This document shows, in pieces, positions 25,251 through 34,319 of a stretch of DNA of 64,000 nt (the stretch's first letter is position 1; the number at the start of each line of letters is the position of its first letter). Under the pieces are notes generated by a model, which saw only the letters and a list, made by a program, of their open reading frames with translations, ran no database searches and was not told where the DNA came from. Position numbers and translations under genes: made by a program. Source of the DNA: Fontibacterium meridianamericanum (GTDB lineage Bacteria; Pseudomonadota; Alphaproteobacteria; Pelagibacterales; Pelagibacteraceae); contig CBDDYR010000004.1 in the NCBI GenBank assembly GCA_965235635.1, positions 1 to 64,000 on the forward strand, given 5' to 3'.

Positions 25251-28200
25251 ATGTTCTTAACTGACATAAGTATAAAACGTCCAGTTTTTGCAACTGTGAT
25301 GTCAATTGTGTTAGTTATTTTTGGTTTAGTTATATTTAATAAAATAGCAGTTAGAGAACTTCCTGATATTGACCCAAGTATTGTCACTGTCAGAACCCTT
25401 TATAAAGGAGCCTCTGCAGAAATTGTTGATTCTCAAATCACACAAAAAATTGAAGATATAGTTGGAGGAACTCCTGGGCTTGCAACGATTGACTCCAAAA
25501 GCGAAGATGGAAGATCTGTTGTTAGAATGGAGTTTGAGCCTGGGGTTAGTGTTGATGAGGCAACAAACGACATAAGAGATAGAGTATCAAGAATTATTGA
25601 TTTTCTTCCTGATAATGCAGGCCGTCCTGAAATTTTTAAAACCTCAGAAGGTAACACTATTACGATATGGTTAAGATTAAGAAGCCAAAATTTAAGCGAT
25701 CTTGATCTTAGTGATTATGCAAGTAGATATTTAAAAGATTATTTTGCAAGTGTTGATGGCGTTGGTCAAATTATTTTAGCTGGAGAAAAAGAAATATCTT
25801 TAAGAATCTGGATTAATCCATCAGCTTTATCTGCGAGAGATCTAACTGTAGCAGATATTGAGAATGCTTTATTAAAAGAGAACGTTGAATTTCCTTCAGG
25901 AAGATTAGAATCTAAAAGAATAGATCTCACTTTAAAAGTCGACAAAACTTATAAAAATGTTGAAGACTTTAGAAATTTACCTTTAAAAAAAGCAAGAGAT
26001 GGATCTTTGGTTAAACTCAAAGATGTAGCTAAAGTTGAGTTTGGACCTTTAAATATAAGAACTATGTTTAAAGGAAATGGGTATCCTGTTGTGGGTATTG
26101 GTATCTACCAACAGTCAAATGCAAATACCATCGCTGTTGCCGATGGAGTTAAAAAAAAATTAATTGAAGTTAAAAAAAATCTACCTGAGGGAGCCCAATT
26201 AGATGTAGCCTTTGATAGATCCAATTACATTCGTGTTGCAGTAAATGAAGTTTATGTAACTTTATTTATATCTGTAGCACTGGTTGTTGGCGTTATTTAT
26301 TTATTTTTAGGTAATTTTAGTTCAGTAATAATTCCAACACTTGCCATACCAGTCTCTCTTATCTCAACGTTCTTGTTAATTTACGCAGCTAATTTTAGTT
26401 TAAATTTATTTACCTTGATGGCGCTCGTTATTGCTATTGGTCTTGTGGTCGATGATGCAATTGTAATGTTAGAAAATATATATAGAAGAGTTGAGACTGG
26501 TGAAACGCCTTTAGTTGCATCCTATAAAGGGGCCAGTCAAGTTTCTTTTGCAATTATTGCAACAACTGTTGTTTTGATTGCCGTATTTGTTCCGCTTATT
26601 TTTGTAAAAGGAATTGTTGGAAAATTATTTACAGAACTTGCTATTACTCTTACTTTTGCAATTATTATTTCTGCTTTTGTTGCGCTTACTTTATCTCCAA
26701 TGCTTGCTTCAAAATATCTTGTCGTGACTCACTCTAAACCGGCATTTTTAAAAAAATTTGATAATTATCTAGAAAAATTTTCTAATTTCTATTTTGAAAC
26801 ATTATTACTTCTTCTTTATAAAAAAAAAGAAATTATTATTTTTTTAATAAGTATTTTAGTTGCTGTAATTATTTTATTTAAAATCACACCTAAAGAATTA
26901 ATTCCACCTGAAGACCGCGGTGTATTTTATGTTGTTATTCAAGCGCCTGATGGTTCTGGGTTTGATTATACAAAAGAAAAAACTGAAAATATTGAAAAAG
27001 TATTTTTAGCAGATTTAGGTAAGGGAACTTACAAAGAGATTCTTGCTCGTGTTCCAGGATTTCAAAGTGGAATAGATCAAGTAAATACTGGATTTCTTGT
27101 AGTCTTATTAGAGGATTGGGGAAAAAGAAAAAAATTCTCTAATCAAGATTTGGGAGGGGTATTTCAAAAATTAAATGCTTTTCCAGGTGTTAAAGCGTTT
27201 CCAATTATGCCTCAGGGTTTAAGAGGGGGTGCAGGCGATAAACCGGTACAGTTTGTCATTAAAGGAAATACCTACGAAGAATTAATAAAATGGAAAGAAA
27301 TATTAAAATCAGAAATTGTTAAAAATAAAAATTTAGTAAACGTAGATGATGATTTAGATTTAACTCGACCTCAATTAAAAATTAAAATTAATGCTGATAA
27401 AGCTGCTGACTTAGGTGTTTCTGTTGAATCTATTAGTAAAGCAATCGAGACAATGTTTGGATCTAAAGAAGTTACTAAATATACAAAAGAAGGAAGAGAA
27501 TATTCTGTAATGTTACAAGCCGATGTTAAAAATCGACAAGAGCCATCTAATCTCAATAAAGTAGCTGTAAGATCTAATAGCGGTAAATTAGTTCCATTAT
27601 CAAGTGTTGCTACATTTTATGAAGAGTCAACTTTTACATCCTTAAATCGATATAACAGACAAAGAGCAGTTACTATTACAGCAAGACTTGTTGGTAATTA
27701 TACAATAAGTGATGCGCTTGGTTATTTAGAAAATCTTGCAAAAGAAAAATTACCACCTTATGCAAGAATTGATTACAAGGGAGAATCTTTAGAATATAAA
27801 AATACTAGTTCAGATATTTATTTTATTTTTTTACTCGCTTTATTTACTGCCTATCTTTCTTTAGCTGCTCAGTTTGAAAATTGGAAACATCCTTTAACAA
27901 TTATGTTAACGGTACCACTTGCTATTTTGGGAGGAATTATTGGTCTTTGGGTTATTGGAAGTTCGCTTAATATTTATAGCCAAATTGCCCTTATCGTTTT
28001 AATTGGGCTGGCCGCCAAGAATGGAATCTTAATTGTAGAATTTGCAAATCAATTAAGAACACAAGGATTAAAATTAAAAGAAGCTATCATTGAGTCATGC
28101 AGGGTGCGATTAAGACCTATTTTAATGACCTCTGCCTCAACTGTTATTGGGGTAGTTCCTTTAATTTTTGCAACTGGGCCTGGTGCTGCGAGCAGAGCAA

Positions 28201-28358
28201 CCGTTGGTATTGTTATTTTTATGGGAATGTTTTTTGCAACTCTTTTTACCCTTTATGTAATACCGGTGATGTATTTAATTATTGGAAAAAATACTGGTAG
28301 AATTGATGCTGTTGAGATTGAGCTTGAAAAACAATTAAAAGAATCTTCTAGTAAATAA
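25251..28358 (+). CDS. RND-family efflux transporter permease (AcrB/MexB-like)
   Basis: 1035 residues, full length for a hydrophobe/amphiphile-efflux RND pump. The start FLTDISIKRPVFATVMSI is typical. Proton-relay residues are visible: GLVVDDAIVMLENI in TM4 (paired Asp) and the Lys of AAKNGILIVEFAN in TM10. Two large periplasmic loops lie between TM1-2 and TM7-8. The substrate range cannot be deduced; many marine RND pumps of this type are uncharacterised. It forms a two-gene operon with the adaptor; no outer-membrane channel gene is adjacent. Its 3' end overlaps the convergent lipoprotein gene by 11 bases. Confidence 0.94.
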   Translation: MFLTDISIKRPVFATVMSIVLVIFGLVIFNKIAVRELPDIDPSIVTVRTLYKGASAEIVDSQITQKIEDIVGGTPGLATIDSKSEDGRSVVRMEFEPGVSVDEATNDIRDRVSRIIDFLPDNAGRPEIFKTSEGNTITIWLRLRSQNLSDLDLSDYASRYLKDYFASVDGVGQIILAGEKEISLRIWINPSALSARDLTVADIENALLKENVEFPSGRLESKRIDLTLKVDKTYKNVEDFRNLPLKKARDGSLVKLKDVAKVEFGPLNIRTMFKGNGYPVVGIGIYQQSNANTIAVADGVKKKLIEVKKNLPEGAQLDVAFDRSNYIRVAVNEVYVTLFISVALVVGVIYLFLGNFSSVIIPTLAIPVSLISTFLLIYAANFSLNLFTLMALVIAIGLVVDDAIVMLENIYRRVETGETPLVASYKGASQVSFAIIATTVVLIAVFVPLIFVKGIVGKLFTELAITLTFAIIISAFVALTLSPMLASKYLVVTHSKPAFLKKFDNYLEKFSNFYFETLLLLLYKKKEIIIFLISILVAVIILFKITPKELIPPEDRGVFYVVIQAPDGSGFDYTKEKTENIEKVFLADLGKGTYKEILARVPGFQSGIDQVNTGFLVVLLEDWGKRKKFSNQDLGGVFQKLNAFPGVKAFPIMPQGLRGGAGDKPVQFVIKGNTYEELIKWKEILKSEIVKNKNLVNVDDDLDLTRPQLKIKINADKAADLGVSVESISKAIETMFGSKEVTKYTKEGREYSVMLQADVKNRQEPSNLNKVAVRSNSGKLVPLSSVATFYEESTFTSLNRYNRQRAVTITARLVGNYTISDALGYLENLAKEKLPPYARIDYKGESLEYKNTSSDIYFIFLLALFTAYLSLAAQFENWKHPLTIMLTVPLAILGGIIGLWVIGSSLNIYSQIALIVLIGLAAKNGILIVEFANQLRTQGLKLKEAIIESCRVRLRPILMTSASTVIGVVPLIFATGPGAASRATVGIVIFMGMFFATLFTLYVIPVMYLIIGKNTGRIDAVEIELEKQLKESSSK

Positions 28359-28950
28359 AGTACTTATTGGTCGTTAACTGATTTTTGCACTGATTAAGTT
28401 GTGCTTTATATTTTTTTGCAACTCTTTCAACTTCTCTTGCATAAGGAATAACTTTTGGTGATTTTTTATAATCTTTAAAATTTCCCCAACCCTCGTGATA
28501 GGCAATATATTGCTTAAAATAATCATCTTTTGGAATCTTTAATAATTGATTACTTTTATTTATATACCAACCAATAAAATCTACTGAGTCATTAAAACTG
28601 ATTCTAAGGGCAAGCGGTTGGTCTGTTTCACGCACAAATTGGTCCCAAGTTTTGTTTACAGCCTGAGAATATCCAAATGCACTCGACTTTCTTTTATAAG
28701 GAATAACTTTAAATAATTTGTCCCATTCTGGAGCAGCTAACCAATCAAAATCAGACTCTCTTTGAATAATTGCCATCTGTAATTCTACAGGAGCTCCCCA
28801 TTTTTTCTCTGAATTTTTTACAAATTTGTACCAAAAATAATTATCAGTAAACATTAGACATGTATTAGAAGTATCTCTTGGGGCTGAAATACAAGAAGTT
28901 ATAAATAAAAGAGATAAATATAATAATAATTTAAATCTATTTCGAATCAT
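28348..28950 (-). CDS. Lytic transglycosylase-like SLT-domain lipoprotein
   Basis: 200 residues with an N-terminal lipoprotein signal, FKLLLYLSLLFITSCIS, where Cys20 would be acylated. The domain following contains MAIIQRESDFDW, with the catalytic Glu in the QRES motif of the SLT fold, and AFGYSQAVNKTWDQF, equivalent to the usual GLMQ region. YIAYHEGWGNF matches the helix before the product site. It probably cleaves peptidoglycan at the outer membrane. The assignment as a transglycosylase is by motif; residues of the glycan groove look divergent. Confidence 0.8.
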   Translation of the reverse strand: MIRNRFKLLLYLSLLFITSCISAPRDTSNTCLMFTDNYFWYKFVKNSEKKWGAPVELQMAIIQRESDFDWLAAPEWDKLFKVIPYKRKSSAFGYSQAVNKTWDQFVRETDQPLALRISFNDSVDFIGWYINKSNQLLKIPKDDYFKQYIAYHEGWGNFKDYKKSPKVIPYAREVERVAKKYKAQLNQCKNQLTTNKYFIY

Positions 28951-28975
28951 TAAACTAAACTTAGTTTAAATAATT

Positions 28976-29296
28976 TTATTTGGTAGAGTTTTTAATCCAA
29001 CGTAAGAAATCTTTATTACCGTTTTTAATGTCTACAAAAACAATACACGGACATTCATATGAACTAATTTTTTTTGCGTGCATAATAATTTTATTTATAT
29101 TTTTCTTTATCGTTTTGCCAATAAGAATGCTTTCATTTACGACATTAATTTTTTTATTATTCCATTTAAAATAAGATCTTATACTTGGAATAATATTTGC
29201 GCAGGCAACTAGATCTTTTTTGACTAGATCATAAGCGATTTTATTTGCTTCAACTTTATTCTTACAAGTCATATAAAATAATTTATAATCACTCAT
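28976..29296 (-). CDS. cutA: CutA family divalent-ion tolerance protein
   Basis: 106 residues, standard CutA length and ferredoxin-like trimer fold. Recognisable segments are KNKVEANKIAYDLVKKDLVACANIIP and SYFKWNNKKINVVNESILIGKT, followed by YECPCIVFVDIKNGN. Although named for copper tolerance, the family's physiological role is uncertain. About 30 bases separate it from divergent gpmA. Confidence 0.92.
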   Translation of the reverse strand: MSDYKLFYMTCKNKVEANKIAYDLVKKDLVACANIIPSIRSYFKWNNKKINVVNESILIGKTIKKNINKIIMHAKKISSYECPCIVFVDIKNGNKDFLRWIKNSTK

Positions 29297-29329
29297 AAAT
29301 TTTTAGTATCACAATTTAAAAAATAAAAA

Positions 29330-30052
29330 ATGTATAATTTAATTCTAGTAAGACACGGTCAAAGTCAGTGGAATTTAGAAAATAGATTTACAGGCTGGTA
29401 TGATGCTGAACTTACTAAACGCGGAATAGAGGAGGCTCAACAAGCAGGTTCTTTAATTAAAAATCTTAATATCAATTTTAATTTTGCATTCACGTCTTTT
29501 CAAAAAAGAGCCATTTTCACATTAGATGAGATAAATAAAAAGCTAGATTTAAGTATCAAAAATATATTTAAAGCCTGGGAATTAAATGAAAGACACTATG
29601 GAGCTTTGCAAGGTCTTAATAAAGAAGAAACTGCTAAAAAACATGGTGAACAACAGGTAAAAATTTGGAGAAGAAGTTATGATATTCCACCACCACCAAT
29701 GGACAAAAGTAATCCTGATCACCCAGTTCACTATCCAATTTATAAAAATATAAACAAGAACTTAATTCCTGATACGGAGTCTTTAAAAGATACTTTTAAA
29801 AGAGTTATTCCTTATTATGAAAAAAATATTCTGCCTATTTTAAAAAAAGAAAAAAATGTAATTATTTCAGCACATGGTAATAGCTTAAGATCTCTTTGCA
29901 AAAAAATATTTAATATTACGGATAGCTCGATTATTGAATTAGAAATTCCAACAGGAAATCCAATTCATATTACATTCAAAGATGATATGAATTTATCAAA
30001 GTATTCATATCTTGATCAAAAAAGAGCTAAAAAAATATTAGTTAACGAATAA
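29330..30052 (+). CDS. gpmA: 2,3-bisphosphoglycerate-dependent phosphoglycerate mutase
   Basis: Glycolytic/gluconeogenic interconversion of 3- and 2-phosphoglycerate. 240 residues. The phosphorylated His9 lies in LVRHGQSQWN, with NRFTGWYDAELT, the proton-acceptor region WELNERHYGALQGLNK and the second His in SAHGNSLRSLCK. The C-terminus includes EIPTGNPI, standard for the cofactor-dependent enzyme. Its end overlaps the convergent nucleotidyltransferase gene by 11 bases. Confidence 0.96.
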   Translation: MYNLILVRHGQSQWNLENRFTGWYDAELTKRGIEEAQQAGSLIKNLNINFNFAFTSFQKRAIFTLDEINKKLDLSIKNIFKAWELNERHYGALQGLNKEETAKKHGEQQVKIWRRSYDIPPPPMDKSNPDHPVHYPIYKNINKNLIPDTESLKDTFKRVIPYYEKNILPILKKEKNVIISAHGNSLRSLCKKIFNITDSSIIELEIPTGNPIHITFKDDMNLSKYSYLDQKRAKKILVNE

Positions 30053-30746
30053 GATCTAATTGTTTTAACTTTTCGTAAATTGGAAGATCCGTCACGTGGT
30101 AAAATATATTTTGAGCAACTTCTCCAACCATTTTTTTATCAGCAATAGCTTCATCCCAAACAGGTTGGATTGAAAAATTTTCATTTTTTTTATTTTTTAA
30201 TAAAATAGGATTAATAATCTGACATCCTGTAAAAATTAAATTATTAGTATCTCCAGGCTTTCTAAATAAAAAAGGTTCAACTTTTATAGTAAAATCACCT
30301 TTTAAAGTTTTATCAAAACTATTTTCTCTCTTAATCATTAAAAGCCCAGAATTCACATTATGTTGAGTAAAATTTTTATATAAATTTTTTAAAGGATTTA
30401 AATATTCATCGGACCAAATCGTATCACTATTAATAGATATAAAAGGCTTATCTTGAAAAAAATCTAATGCATTTCTAATTCCACCACCAGTACCGAGAAT
30501 ATCTTTTTCTTTAAAAATTTTAATATCGTATTTATTTTTATTACTCTCTGCAAAAGAGATGATTTGATCTCCTAAATGATGCGTATTAATCGCAAAACTT
30601 TTAACACCAAATTTTTTTAAAAAATTTAGGGTATTCTCAAGTAAACTAACATTATTAATTTTTAATAATGGTTTTGGGGTAACATTGGTAAGTGGTTGAA
30701 CTCTTTTGCCAAAGCCTGCAGCTAAAACAATTGCTCTTTCAATCAT
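30042..30746 (-). CDS. Sugar-phosphate nucleotidyltransferase, MurU-like
   Basis: 234 residues of the NTP-transferase family. The nucleotide loop reads LAAGFGKRVQPLTNVTPKPLL, and the substrate region has KFGVKSFAINTHHLGDQI and INSDTIWSD. The short form and these motifs match the MurNAc-1-phosphate uridylyltransferase (MurU) used in cell-wall recycling, and an ampG homologue in the same window would supply such sugars. GlmU-like or mannose-1-phosphate activities are alternatives. It overlaps the argF stop by 4 bases and is the last gene of the argD-argF run. Confidence 0.75.
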   Translation of the reverse strand: MIERAIVLAAGFGKRVQPLTNVTPKPLLKINNVSLLENTLNFLKKFGVKSFAINTHHLGDQIISFAESNKNKYDIKIFKEKDILGTGGGIRNALDFFQDKPFISINSDTIWSDEYLNPLKNLYKNFTQHNVNSGLLMIKRENSFDKTLKGDFTIKVEPFLFRKPGDTNNLIFTGCQIINPILLKNKKNENFSIQPVWDEAIADKKMVGEVAQNIFYHVTDLPIYEKLKQLDLIR

Positions 30747-31672
30747 TTACCTTTTAAGCACCACTCAATAATTCCCTTTTGACAATGCAATCTATTTTCA
30801 GCCTGTTGCCAAACAACTGACTGTTTACCATCAATAACTTCAGCACTTACTTCTTCTCCTCTTTGCGCAGGTAAATCATGCATAAAAATTGCATCTTTTT
30901 TTGCAATTTTCATTAATTTTTCATTAACTTGAAAACTCTTAAATGCTTTTCTTTTTTTGCTTAAGTTTCCTTTATCCCCCATAGAAATCCATTTATCAGT
31001 CATAATACAATCTGCATTATCAGCAGCATCTTTTGCATCATGTAATATCTCAATGTCTGCCTTTTTCTTTTTAGCCCAAGCAATAACTTTTTTGGAAGGC
31101 ATATAGTCTTTTGGACAGGCTATTTTTAATTCAAAATCAAATTGAGCAGCTGCTTCCATTAAAGAATTGGTAACGTTATTACCATCACCAACCCAAGCTA
31201 TTTTTTTGCCCTGAATAGATCCTTTGATTTCTTCAAAGGTCATAACATCACTTAAAATCTGGCAGGGATGACTATCATTTGTAAGTCCATTAATGATAGG
31301 CACTGTAAGAAGCTCAGAGAATTTTAATAAAGTACTATGCTCAAAAGTTCTAAGCATAATAATATCTGAAAAAACTGAAAAGATTCTTGCTGTATCTTCT
31401 ATGGTCTCACCACCGATCCCAACATGCAAATTTTCAGAATTAATAACGATCGTCTGTCCACCAAGCTGTCTCATTGCTAAATCAAAAGATAGTCTTGTTC
31501 TTGTGGATGGTTTTTCAAAAACCATCAATAGCATTTTTCCTGCTAAAGGATTGTCTTTATCAACAAAAACTTTACCCTTATTATTTCTATTCTTTTTTCT
31601 AGTCTTAGAATTTTCGACAATCTGTCTTAATTCCTTCTTATCAATCAAACTTAAATCTAAAAAATGTTTCAT
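30743..31672 (-). CDS. argF: Ornithine carbamoyltransferase
   Basis: Converts ornithine and carbamoyl phosphate to citrulline. 309 residues. The carbamoyl-phosphate site STRTR lies at residues 56-60, preceded by FEKP; the ornithine site includes NDSHPCQ and VWQQAENRLHCQK. Two bases separate it from argD upstream, so these form an arginine-synthesis pair. argB occurs separately about 15 kb downstream. Confidence 0.96.
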   Translation of the reverse strand: MKHFLDLSLIDKKELRQIVENSKTRKKNRNNKGKVFVDKDNPLAGKMLLMVFEKPSTRTRLSFDLAMRQLGGQTIVINSENLHVGIGGETIEDTARIFSVFSDIIMLRTFEHSTLLKFSELLTVPIINGLTNDSHPCQILSDVMTFEEIKGSIQGKKIAWVGDGNNVTNSLMEAAAQFDFELKIACPKDYMPSKKVIAWAKKKKADIEILHDAKDAADNADCIMTDKWISMGDKGNLSKKRKAFKSFQVNEKLMKIAKKDAIFMHDLPAQRGEEVSAEVIDGKQSVVWQQAENRLHCQKGIIEWCLKGK

Positions 31673-31674
31673 AA

Positions 31675-32838
31675 TTAAAATTCAGAACAAGTTTTTGTGA
31701 TTATTTTTATAGCTTCATCAATATCTTTTTTTTCAATAATAAGCGGGGGTAATAATCTTACAACGTTATCGCCAGCTTTTACTGCTAGCATCTTATTTTG
31801 AAATAAATGATCTAAAAACTTATTATTATCTACTTTTAACTTAATTCCTCTTAAAAGACCAATACCTCTTACTTGTTCAATAACATTACTATATTTTTTT
31901 TGTACTTCTTTTAATTTTGTCTCAAAATAACTTCCAACTTCTTGAACATTTTCTAAAAATCCTTTTTGTAAAATAATATCTAATACTGCATTACCAACAC
32001 TCATTGCTAAAGGATTTCCTCCAAATGTACTCCCATGTGTTCCTGGTTTCATTCCAATAGCGACTTTCTTATTTACTAAACATGCGCCTATTGGAAAGCC
32101 ACCTCCAATTCCTTTTGCAATTGGAACGATGTCTGGAACAATATTGGCCCACTCAAATGCAAAAAATTTACCGCTTCTTCCAATTCCGCACTGAACCTCA
32201 TCTAAAATAAGTAAAATTCCATTATCATCGCAAAGCTTTCTTAAGGGCTTTAGACAATAATCTGGAACAACTCTAACTCCGCCCTCGCCTTGAACAGTTT
32301 CAAGCATGATTGCAGCAGTATTTTTTGTAATCGCTTTTTTTAAAGCCTCATGGTCTCCAAATGGAACTTGATCAAAACCATCAACTTTAGGACCAAATCC
32401 TAAGGTATGTTCCTTATTATTAGCGGCAAATAAAGCAGCTAAAGTTCTTCCGTGAAAAGCACCTGCGAAGGTAATAATTCTATTTCTTTCGGGCTGACCA
32501 ATTTCAAAAAAATATTTTCTTGCAACTTTAATACTTGCTTCGGTTGCCTCTGCTCCTGAATTTACAAATATAACAAAATCCGCAAAAGTATTATCTGTTA
32601 ATCTTTTAGCTAATCTTTCCTGTTCAGGAATAGTAAAAGCATTAGAAACATGCCACAATTTTTCTGATTGTTTTTTGATAGTCTCAACTAAATGCGGATG
32701 ACAATGTCCTAATGAATTTACAGCAATGCCAGAGACAAAATCTAAATATTTTTCTCCTGTCGTTGATGTAAGATAAACTCCTTTTCCCTCTGAAAAAGAA
32801 ACTTCTCTTCTTTTATATGTACCTAATATTGAACTCAT
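31675..32838 (-). CDS. argD: Acetylornithine aminotransferase
   Basis: PLP-dependent class III aminotransferase, 387 residues. The PLP pocket includes NSGAEATEASIKVARKY and the Schiff-base Lys in VPIAKGIGGGFPIG; LILDEVQCGIGRSG provides the cofactor Asp. It acts in arginine synthesis, and in many bacteria the same enzyme also serves the succinyldiaminopimelate step, which would complete the lysine route with dapD and dapE seen here. It starts 5 bases after the ABC-2 permease stop, so may be transcribed with it. Confidence 0.94.
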   Translation of the reverse strand: MSSILGTYKRREVSFSEGKGVYLTSTTGEKYLDFVSGIAVNSLGHCHPHLVETIKKQSEKLWHVSNAFTIPEQERLAKRLTDNTFADFVIFVNSGAEATEASIKVARKYFFEIGQPERNRIITFAGAFHGRTLAALFAANNKEHTLGFGPKVDGFDQVPFGDHEALKKAITKNTAAIMLETVQGEGGVRVVPDYCLKPLRKLCDDNGILLILDEVQCGIGRSGKFFAFEWANIVPDIVPIAKGIGGGFPIGACLVNKKVAIGMKPGTHGSTFGGNPLAMSVGNAVLDIILQKGFLENVQEVGSYFETKLKEVQKKYSNVIEQVRGIGLLRGIKLKVDNNKFLDHLFQNKMLAVKAGDNVVRLLPPLIIEKKDIDEAIKIITKTCSEF

Positions 32839-32843
32839 GGAAA

Positions 32844-33653
32844 CTAGCTTTTAATTCTATATCCTTTTTTAAAAAGGATATAACATATTGCCCACAAAGC
32901 TAAATTAATAAATGTTAAATAAAAAAATCCTATAACAATCGATCCATCGGCTTGTCCTAAAAATCCATATCTAAATCCATCAATGGCATAAAAGAAAGGA
33001 TTTGCGTGACTAATGTAATAAAATACTGAATGAAGATTTTGTATAGAATAAAAAGTTCCTGACAAAAATGATAAGGGAACAACAATAAAATTAGTGACGG
33101 TTGCCATATTATCAAATTTTTGAGCCCACAACCCTGTAATAAATCCTAAGCAAGCAAGCATGGATGACCCAAGTAATGCAAATATAAGAATTATAAAAAA
33201 ATTATGAACTGGAATATGTGCAAATGGAATGATGATAAGCACAGAAAAAAATCCAATAATCAAACCTCTTGTGATTGCTCCTAAAAGCATTGCTGTTGTT
33301 ACCTCCATAGGACTAAGCGGTGGAAATAATATATCAACAATATTTCCCTGAACTTTAGCAATCATTAACGATGAAGAAGTGTTAGCAAAAGCATTTTGCA
33401 AAATCTGCATACAAATTAAGCCTGGCAATATGAACACACCATATTCATGTCCTAAAATATTATTTCTATTAAGTCCCAAAGCTATTGTAAAAACAGCTAA
33501 AAAAAGTATGAGAGTTACAACAGGCGAAAAAATTGTTTGAATCCAAACATTCAAAAATCTTAAAATTTCTTTTTTATAAAGCGTGTAAAAGCCGATCCAG
33601 TTAATGGACATCACTTGTGGAATTCTAATTTTATAATCTTTAATTGCGCTCAT
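32844..33653 (-). CDS. ABC-2 type transporter permease without an adjacent ATPase
   Basis: 269 residues with six hydrophobic segments. NVWIQTIFSPVVTLILFLAVF and FILPGLICMQILQNAFANTSSSLMIAKVQGNIVDILFPPLSPMEV-type residues place it in the ABC-2 exporter family. These permeases need a separate ABC ATPase, and none lies beside it here; the neighbours are argD downstream and divergent gcrA upstream. It may pair with a distant ATPase. Substrates in the family include polysaccharides, lipids and drugs. Confidence 0.88.
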   Translation of the reverse strand: MSAIKDYKIRIPQVMSINWIGFYTLYKKEILRFLNVWIQTIFSPVVTLILFLAVFTIALGLNRNNILGHEYGVFILPGLICMQILQNAFANTSSSLMIAKVQGNIVDILFPPLSPMEVTTAMLLGAITRGLIIGFFSVLIIIPFAHIPVHNFFIILIFALLGSSMLACLGFITGLWAQKFDNMATVTNFIVVPLSFLSGTFYSIQNLHSVFYYISHANPFFYAIDGFRYGFLGQADGSIVIGFFYLTFINLALWAICYILFKKGYRIKS

Positions 33654-33686
33654 GTTTTTAAGTATTATTAAAATATATAGATAAAT

Positions 33687-33731
33687 GTGGATAAATTTAT
33701 GTAAATTAAATAAATCACTGATTTATCTACA
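33687..33731. promoter_or_regulatory. Facing DnaA-box pair upstream of gcrA
   Basis: TGTGGATAA at 33687-33695 is the exact complement of the consensus DnaA box TTATCCACA. TTATCTACA at 33723-33731 on the plus strand differs from it at one base. The two boxes sit in a longer inverted repeat (14 bases, one mismatch: 33683-33696 against 33721-33734). They lie 68 to 112 bases before the gcrA ATG; the nearer box is about 20 bases before a TATAAT at 33752-33757. In Caulobacter crescentus DnaA is known to activate gcrA transcription, which makes this placement meaningful. Binding itself is inferred. Confidence 0.55.
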
Positions 33732-33751
33732 TTTTTTTAACCCATATATAG

Positions 33752-33757
33752 TATAAT
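33752..33757 (+). promoter_or_regulatory. Candidate -10 element of the gcrA promoter
   Basis: TATAAT lies 41 bases before the gcrA ATG. The expected -35 position falls at the right end of the near-consensus DnaA box, with no good TTGACA match, as expected for an activator-dependent promoter. Short repeats CATATATAGTAT (33743-33754) and CATATAGTAT (33776-33785) flank the start region. AT-rich DNA gives many chance TATAAT hits, so confidence is limited. Confidence 0.35.
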
Positions 33758-33798
33758 TTACTTTAGATTAGACTACATATAGTATTTAACCAGCTTTT

Positions 33799-34317
33799 AT
33801 GGGATGGACACCTGAAAAAACTGAGCAGTTAAAAAAGCTTTGGAACGAAGGTCATACTGCGAGCCAAATAGCTGCAATGTTAGGTGATGGTATTTCAAGA
33901 AATGCTGTCATTGGAAAATCGCACCGTTTAGGTCTTGCTGGAAGATCTCATTCTCGAAATATTTATATTCAAAAAAGCGAAAACAAATTTCACCACAAAA
34001 ATAGTGTTCCTTTAAAAAGATTAAGAAAGCCTCGAGGTCTTAGAGCTATTGTTATTGAAAAAGATTTTGAGCCTGAAAATCCAACAACTTTGGAAAATTT
34101 AAACGAAAAAACTTGTAGATGGCCTATTGGACATCCCGATGAAGCTAATTTTTATTTCTGCGGAAGAACTCCTATGGAAGAAAGAGTTTATTGTAAATTG
34201 CACGTACTTCATGCTTATCAACCTAAGGGTTGGAAAAATGAAGAAGAAGATAAAAATACTAAAGGAACAACTGAAGAGCTTCCAGAGTTTCTTGAAAAGA
34301 AAATTAAATCTGCCTAA
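33799..34317 (+). CDS. gcrA: GcrA family cell-cycle regulator
   Basis: 172 residues, almost the length of Caulobacter GcrA. The N-terminal helix-turn-helix (residues 1-45) is unmistakable: GWTPEKTEQLKKLWNEG, then SRNAVIGKSHRLGL. A basic linker (KRLRKPRGLR) leads to a C-terminal domain with Cys106, Cys121, Cys132 and His135, the conserved sigma-70-contacting region. GcrA binds GANTC-methylated promoters and works with RNA polymerase in alphaproteobacteria. Whether this genome has the CcrM methylase cannot be seen here. It converges on phoB with two bases between stops. Confidence 0.95.
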   Translation: MGWTPEKTEQLKKLWNEGHTASQIAAMLGDGISRNAVIGKSHRLGLAGRSHSRNIYIQKSENKFHHKNSVPLKRLRKPRGLRAIVIEKDFEPENPTTLENLNEKTCRWPIGHPDEANFYFCGRTPMEERVYCKLHVLHAYQPKGWKNEEEDKNTKGTTEELPEFLEKKIKSA

Positions 34318-34319
34318 TT

